Positions 30,058-32,707 of a stretch of 32,707 bases of DNA are shown piece after piece. Position numbers and translations under genes: made by a program. Numbering within the stretch: position 1 is the stretch's first letter; every line of letters begins with the position of its first letter. The stretch is from contig MU657572.1 of NCBI GenBank assembly GCA_026770575.1, positions 13,527-46,233 on the forward strand. The letters are read 5' to 3'. This DNA comes from Pelagophyceae sp. CCMP2097. Its lineage: Eukaryota; Sar; Pelagophyceae. The notes below the pieces were generated by a model. The model searched no databases and had not been told where the DNA came from. It saw only the letters and a list, made by a program, of their open reading frames with translations.

Positions 30058-30091
30058 CCTCTCTCGCAAACTGGAGGCTACCGTCCGTCCA
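30058..30091. mobile_element. Solo end related to the 43-bp TIR element
   Basis: CCTCTCTCGCAAACTGGAGG followed by CTACCGTCCGTCC matches the terminal repeat of 26040-26456, with small differences. No partner end is found in the window. Confidence 0.55.
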
Positions 30092-30258
30092 TGAGGTTCT
30101 TTAGGCGACCGGAACACGCGTTGAGTCCGCGACGTTCCGTCGAAGGATGGGGGCCCCTCTAGACGCGGGGGTCCCGTTGATGGTTGTCGCCGATCCGGCG
30201 ATGCGTCGCCAGACCGTTGCTATCGCTCGGCAGTTGACAGTTGCCCGGTTTGGTCGCC

Positions 30259-30444
30259 ATGGGCGTATTCAAGGATTGGTCGGTGCAGAAGTACGCCGCG
30301 CACGAAGCCAAGCTGCACGCCACGAACGCAGCGCTGCCCATCGCGGAGTGCGCCACCAAGTCTCGCAAAGGGGGTTGTCAGTCATTTGGCTTTGTGTTCA
30401 AGTTTATATACAATTGTTTCCGGAAGATATCAGAATCAATTTAG
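30259..30444 (+). CDS. Small open frame with strong start context, product unknown
   Basis: GTCGCCATGGGCG is a good eukaryotic start context. It opens MGVFKDWSVQKYAAHEAKLH, then ATNAALPIAECATKSRKGG, and runs to 61 codons. It could be the first exon of a plus-strand gene with a donor near GGGG|GTTGTC. I recognise no family, and it sits among mobile-element fragments, so it may be chance. Confidence 0.25.
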   Translation: MGVFKDWSVQKYAAHEAKLHATNAALPIAECATKSRKGGCQSFGFVFKFIYNCFRKISESI

Positions 30445-30449
30445 AAAGA

Positions 30450-30796
30450 ACAGGTTAGTTTAGAGGTACACACCCACACTTGATGTGGTACTTGGGTCGA
30501 CGACGCTAATCAAGACTATCACTGATTGGTTCCATGGTGCTCCGAGATCCGATACATTCAGATGGGGCTAGACTTACTTAAGTCGCGAGTTCGAGTCTCA
30601 AAAATCCCCACACGTCGCGCTTCCGGAACCTCCCCTTTTTTTCTTTTTTGGGGAAATGGATTAGATTAAACCCTCAAGAATCCCTTTGGTTTTATCGAGC
30701 GGTCGCAGCGCTCGAGGCGGCCGCCTCAGGCCCTCCGCCCCCTCAGCGAGGCGCCGGATCAGCGTCGGATCCCATAAGGAAGAAGACGATTGATGT
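30450..30796. other. No supported gene
   Basis: A B-box-like GAGTTCGAGTCTC lies at about 30587-30599, downstream of a possible A box, but no tRNA folds. A T-rich run (30634-30650) follows, which could end a pol III transcript. This would fit another tRNA-derived repeat. Confidence 0.4.
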
Positions 30797-32549
30797 TTAT
30801 GCCGACCGGTCGCTGCGGGTCCGTGTTTGGAGCAACGCGGGCTTTGTCTCCCACTCTTGCCAAGTTGTGGCTTTTGGGACGTATTGTTCGTCACCCTCGT
30901 ACACATTTTCAACGCGCGCCCTCTTTCGTTGCTTCGGCTTTATAGACTGCGCCGATGATGATGGCGCGCGCGGCGCCACCGAAAAATGCGCGGTGGGCCA
31001 CGGGGTGGGGAGGAGCTTTTCGCGCACTTGCGAGAAAGGGCCCTTCCTCCAACACACGGCGATGGAGAGCGTCCCCGCGTCCAGGTCGTACTTGAGCACG
31101 ACACCTATATGCGATGCACTTAGTGTGGCGACATAGATGGATTTGGCAGGGCGGAGCTCACCTGGTTTCTTGGCAGGCCGCGGGTGTCATTGGCGCGCTG
31201 GCGCAGTCGCTTTTTCGCTCGACGACGCACCTGTGTTTGGCAAGGGATGGAGCTTAGCATACAGAGGGCGAACAAAACGTACAGCCCTCCGGCGCCATGC
31301 CGACGAGGTCGAACAAGTCGTCAAAGTTGTCTTCCGAGCCGCCGTCCGCGTCCGACGCAAGGGCGGGCGCCGTGCTCTGGTAGTCGTGCTCGACGATCGC
31401 CCGCACCATGTCAGTCGAGGCCAATCGGTACTCCTTTGCCATCCGAGCCGCCCAGCCCTTGAGCGTCGACCTACAATTGTACGGCGCCTGGTTTACGCTT
31501 TCCGGCACTCACTCCAGACACCCCACTTTCATATACGACGACACGCGAGAGTCTCTCCCAAGGGAGTCTCCCAAAGGAGATTCGCTTCAGGGGAGTTTTG
31601 ACGACACTGCGATTGACGGAAACGTTCCAGTTGTTGCCCAAGAAGTGGCCCAGCACGACGAACGCCGCCGTCGTGACGAAAGACGCAGTGACCGTGGAGC
31701 CGTTTGCGACCGAACGGTAGAGCACCAGCTCGCGCGACGACGCCACGTATGTCTTCTTGACGGACTTGCCCGGAAGCAGCAGGACGCCGTGGATGCCGTC
31801 GAGGACGGCCTTGATGGTGGACCATGTCTCCTCGTCGACGCCGGTGACGACCGTCGAATTGACGAGGCCCTTCGGCTTGCCTACGATCGAGGTATACTGT
31901 GCGAAGCTCGGCAGACGAGAGTCTGAGTGTTTTGCAAAAACACGGACACCGCGACGGACGCATCAACAAATGGATTTCTGTCCTCAACATCCGGCGCACC
32001 ATCCACAGCTTGGAGGTTCTGGAGACGTGGACAAGCCGGCGCCCAGACGCGCCGACGCCGAAGGTTGCATTCCTCTCGGGAAATGCCCCCACAGAGTCGG
32101 CGGCGACTCGAGAAAAAGGTGCCGCGAGCCCCCTGCTCAAACTTTGCGACGAAGACGCCGCCCATGCCCGAGATGTCGTGCGAGGAGCATGTCGGGAGGA
32201 CAATAACCGCGTCCAGGATGCACGCGGTGGGGTGCCACGAGCTCTCGCGCAGAAGGACGATCTCACGGCGGCCAGCACTTTTCGTCGCGTCATCGGGCGG
32301 AGGCATGCCCCTCGCGTGCCCCTCTTCGCCGACAATCGCGCACCATTGCACCAGAACAAAATCACCACCGTCGCCAGCCGTGCGATCGGGATGACCCTCG
32401 GGTAAGTCGTGGGACGAGCCGAAGCCGAGGATCCTGCCGACAGACCAGGGCGCGTCGCCGGCGGCCGTCGACACGGCGACGAACTCGCCAGTCATGAGGT
32501 GCCCTCCGAAGGATGGCGCGCGACGCGTTTGGCCGCCGCGAGCCCACAT
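30797..32549 (-). CDS. Unidentified protein, weakly SPRY-like C-terminal part
   Basis: A four-exon model closes at 520 residues: 32549-31917, 31896-31520, 31470-31283, 31161-30797. The introns are 20, 49 and 121 bp, all GT-AG, and the frame is kept throughout. The N-terminal part reads GEFVAVSTAAGDAPWSVGRI, then FVLVQWCAIV, then REIVLLRESSWHPTACILDA, which loosely recalls a BAH domain. The middle part has YTSIVGKPKGLVNSTVV and LVLYRSVANGSTVTASFVTT. The C-terminal part has ASHIGVVLKYDLDAGTLSIA, the VGVVLDYD-AGTLSI pattern of SPRY domains, followed by a basic cluster KPKQRKRARVE that may be a nuclear signal. The domain calls are guesses. That this is a real gene is better supported, because four exons agree in phase. 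The ATG at 32549 is the upstream choice; a second in-frame ATG follows 18 codons later. Confidence 0.6.
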
Positions 32550-32619
32550 CGCACACTCTGGGTCCACACTCTTACTAGGCTACTACCCCGTTTAAGGCGA
32601 GAGCAAATTTAAAACGGCA

Positions 32620-32670
32620 CGATGGTAATCGGTGTCACCTAAAAGGGGAAAATTCGAATCGGTGTCACTT
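32620..32670. repeat. Short direct repeat at the right edge
   Basis: AATCGGTGTCAC occurs at about 32627-32638 and again at 32657-32668 in AT-rich sequence. It may be the edge of another element that continues outside the window. Confidence 0.45.
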
Positions 32671-32707
32671 TCTCAATATTAAACGAGACGGTGTACCTAA
32701 CATCGGA

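Overview
This is a nuclear eukaryotic window. Three protein genes lie on the minus strand, cut by many spliceosomal introns, with mobile-element debris between them. Two of the genes are recognisable. The organism is probably a GC-rich microalga or other protist. A decayed RING plus Sel1-repeat gene of a kind I associate with pelagophyte stramenopiles (Aureococcus-like) points that way, but the taxon is an inference of low confidence.

Layout, left to right. (1) 431-8790 minus: a six-exon gene for an ER alpha-mannosidase of the EDEM type (GH47). Its reading frame closes exactly over 715 codons. Between a signal peptide and the GH47 domain it carries a mannose-6-phosphate-receptor-homology (MRH) lectin domain, so a glycan trimmer and a glycan reader of ER quality control are fused in one chain. 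(2) 8791-14945: an intergenic stretch with a TA-flanked MITE, simple repeats, GC-rich minisatellites, two tRNA-like repeats either side of an assembly gap (10361-10500), a broken RING/Sel1 gene and a 556-bp terminal-inverted-repeat element. (3) 14946-25906 minus: a citrate synthase gene of about 16 exons and about 490 residues. The catalytic His, His and Asp are all present, on three different exons. (4) 26040-30450: nested mobile elements, including a 417-bp TIR element just upstream of the citrate synthase start and a large foldback element interrupted by a second copy of the 556-bp element with a 4-bp target duplication. (5) 30797-32549 minus: a four-exon gene of 520 codons for an unrecognised protein with a faint SPRY-like C-terminal part.

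Introns fall into two classes. One is short (45-215 bp). The other is long (0.6-2.6 kb) and consists almost wholly of degenerate tandem arrays of two units: a 12-bp unit (GRCCGTCTCGAG) and a 14-bp unit (AAGGTCCCYGTGRC). These arrays create most of the long false open frames in the window. Several citrate synthase introns look like GC-AG introns, because only a GC donor keeps the family length and frame.

The two recognised genes do not form a pathway: one acts in ER glycoprotein quality control, the other in acetyl-CoA metabolism. They share strand and intron style only.
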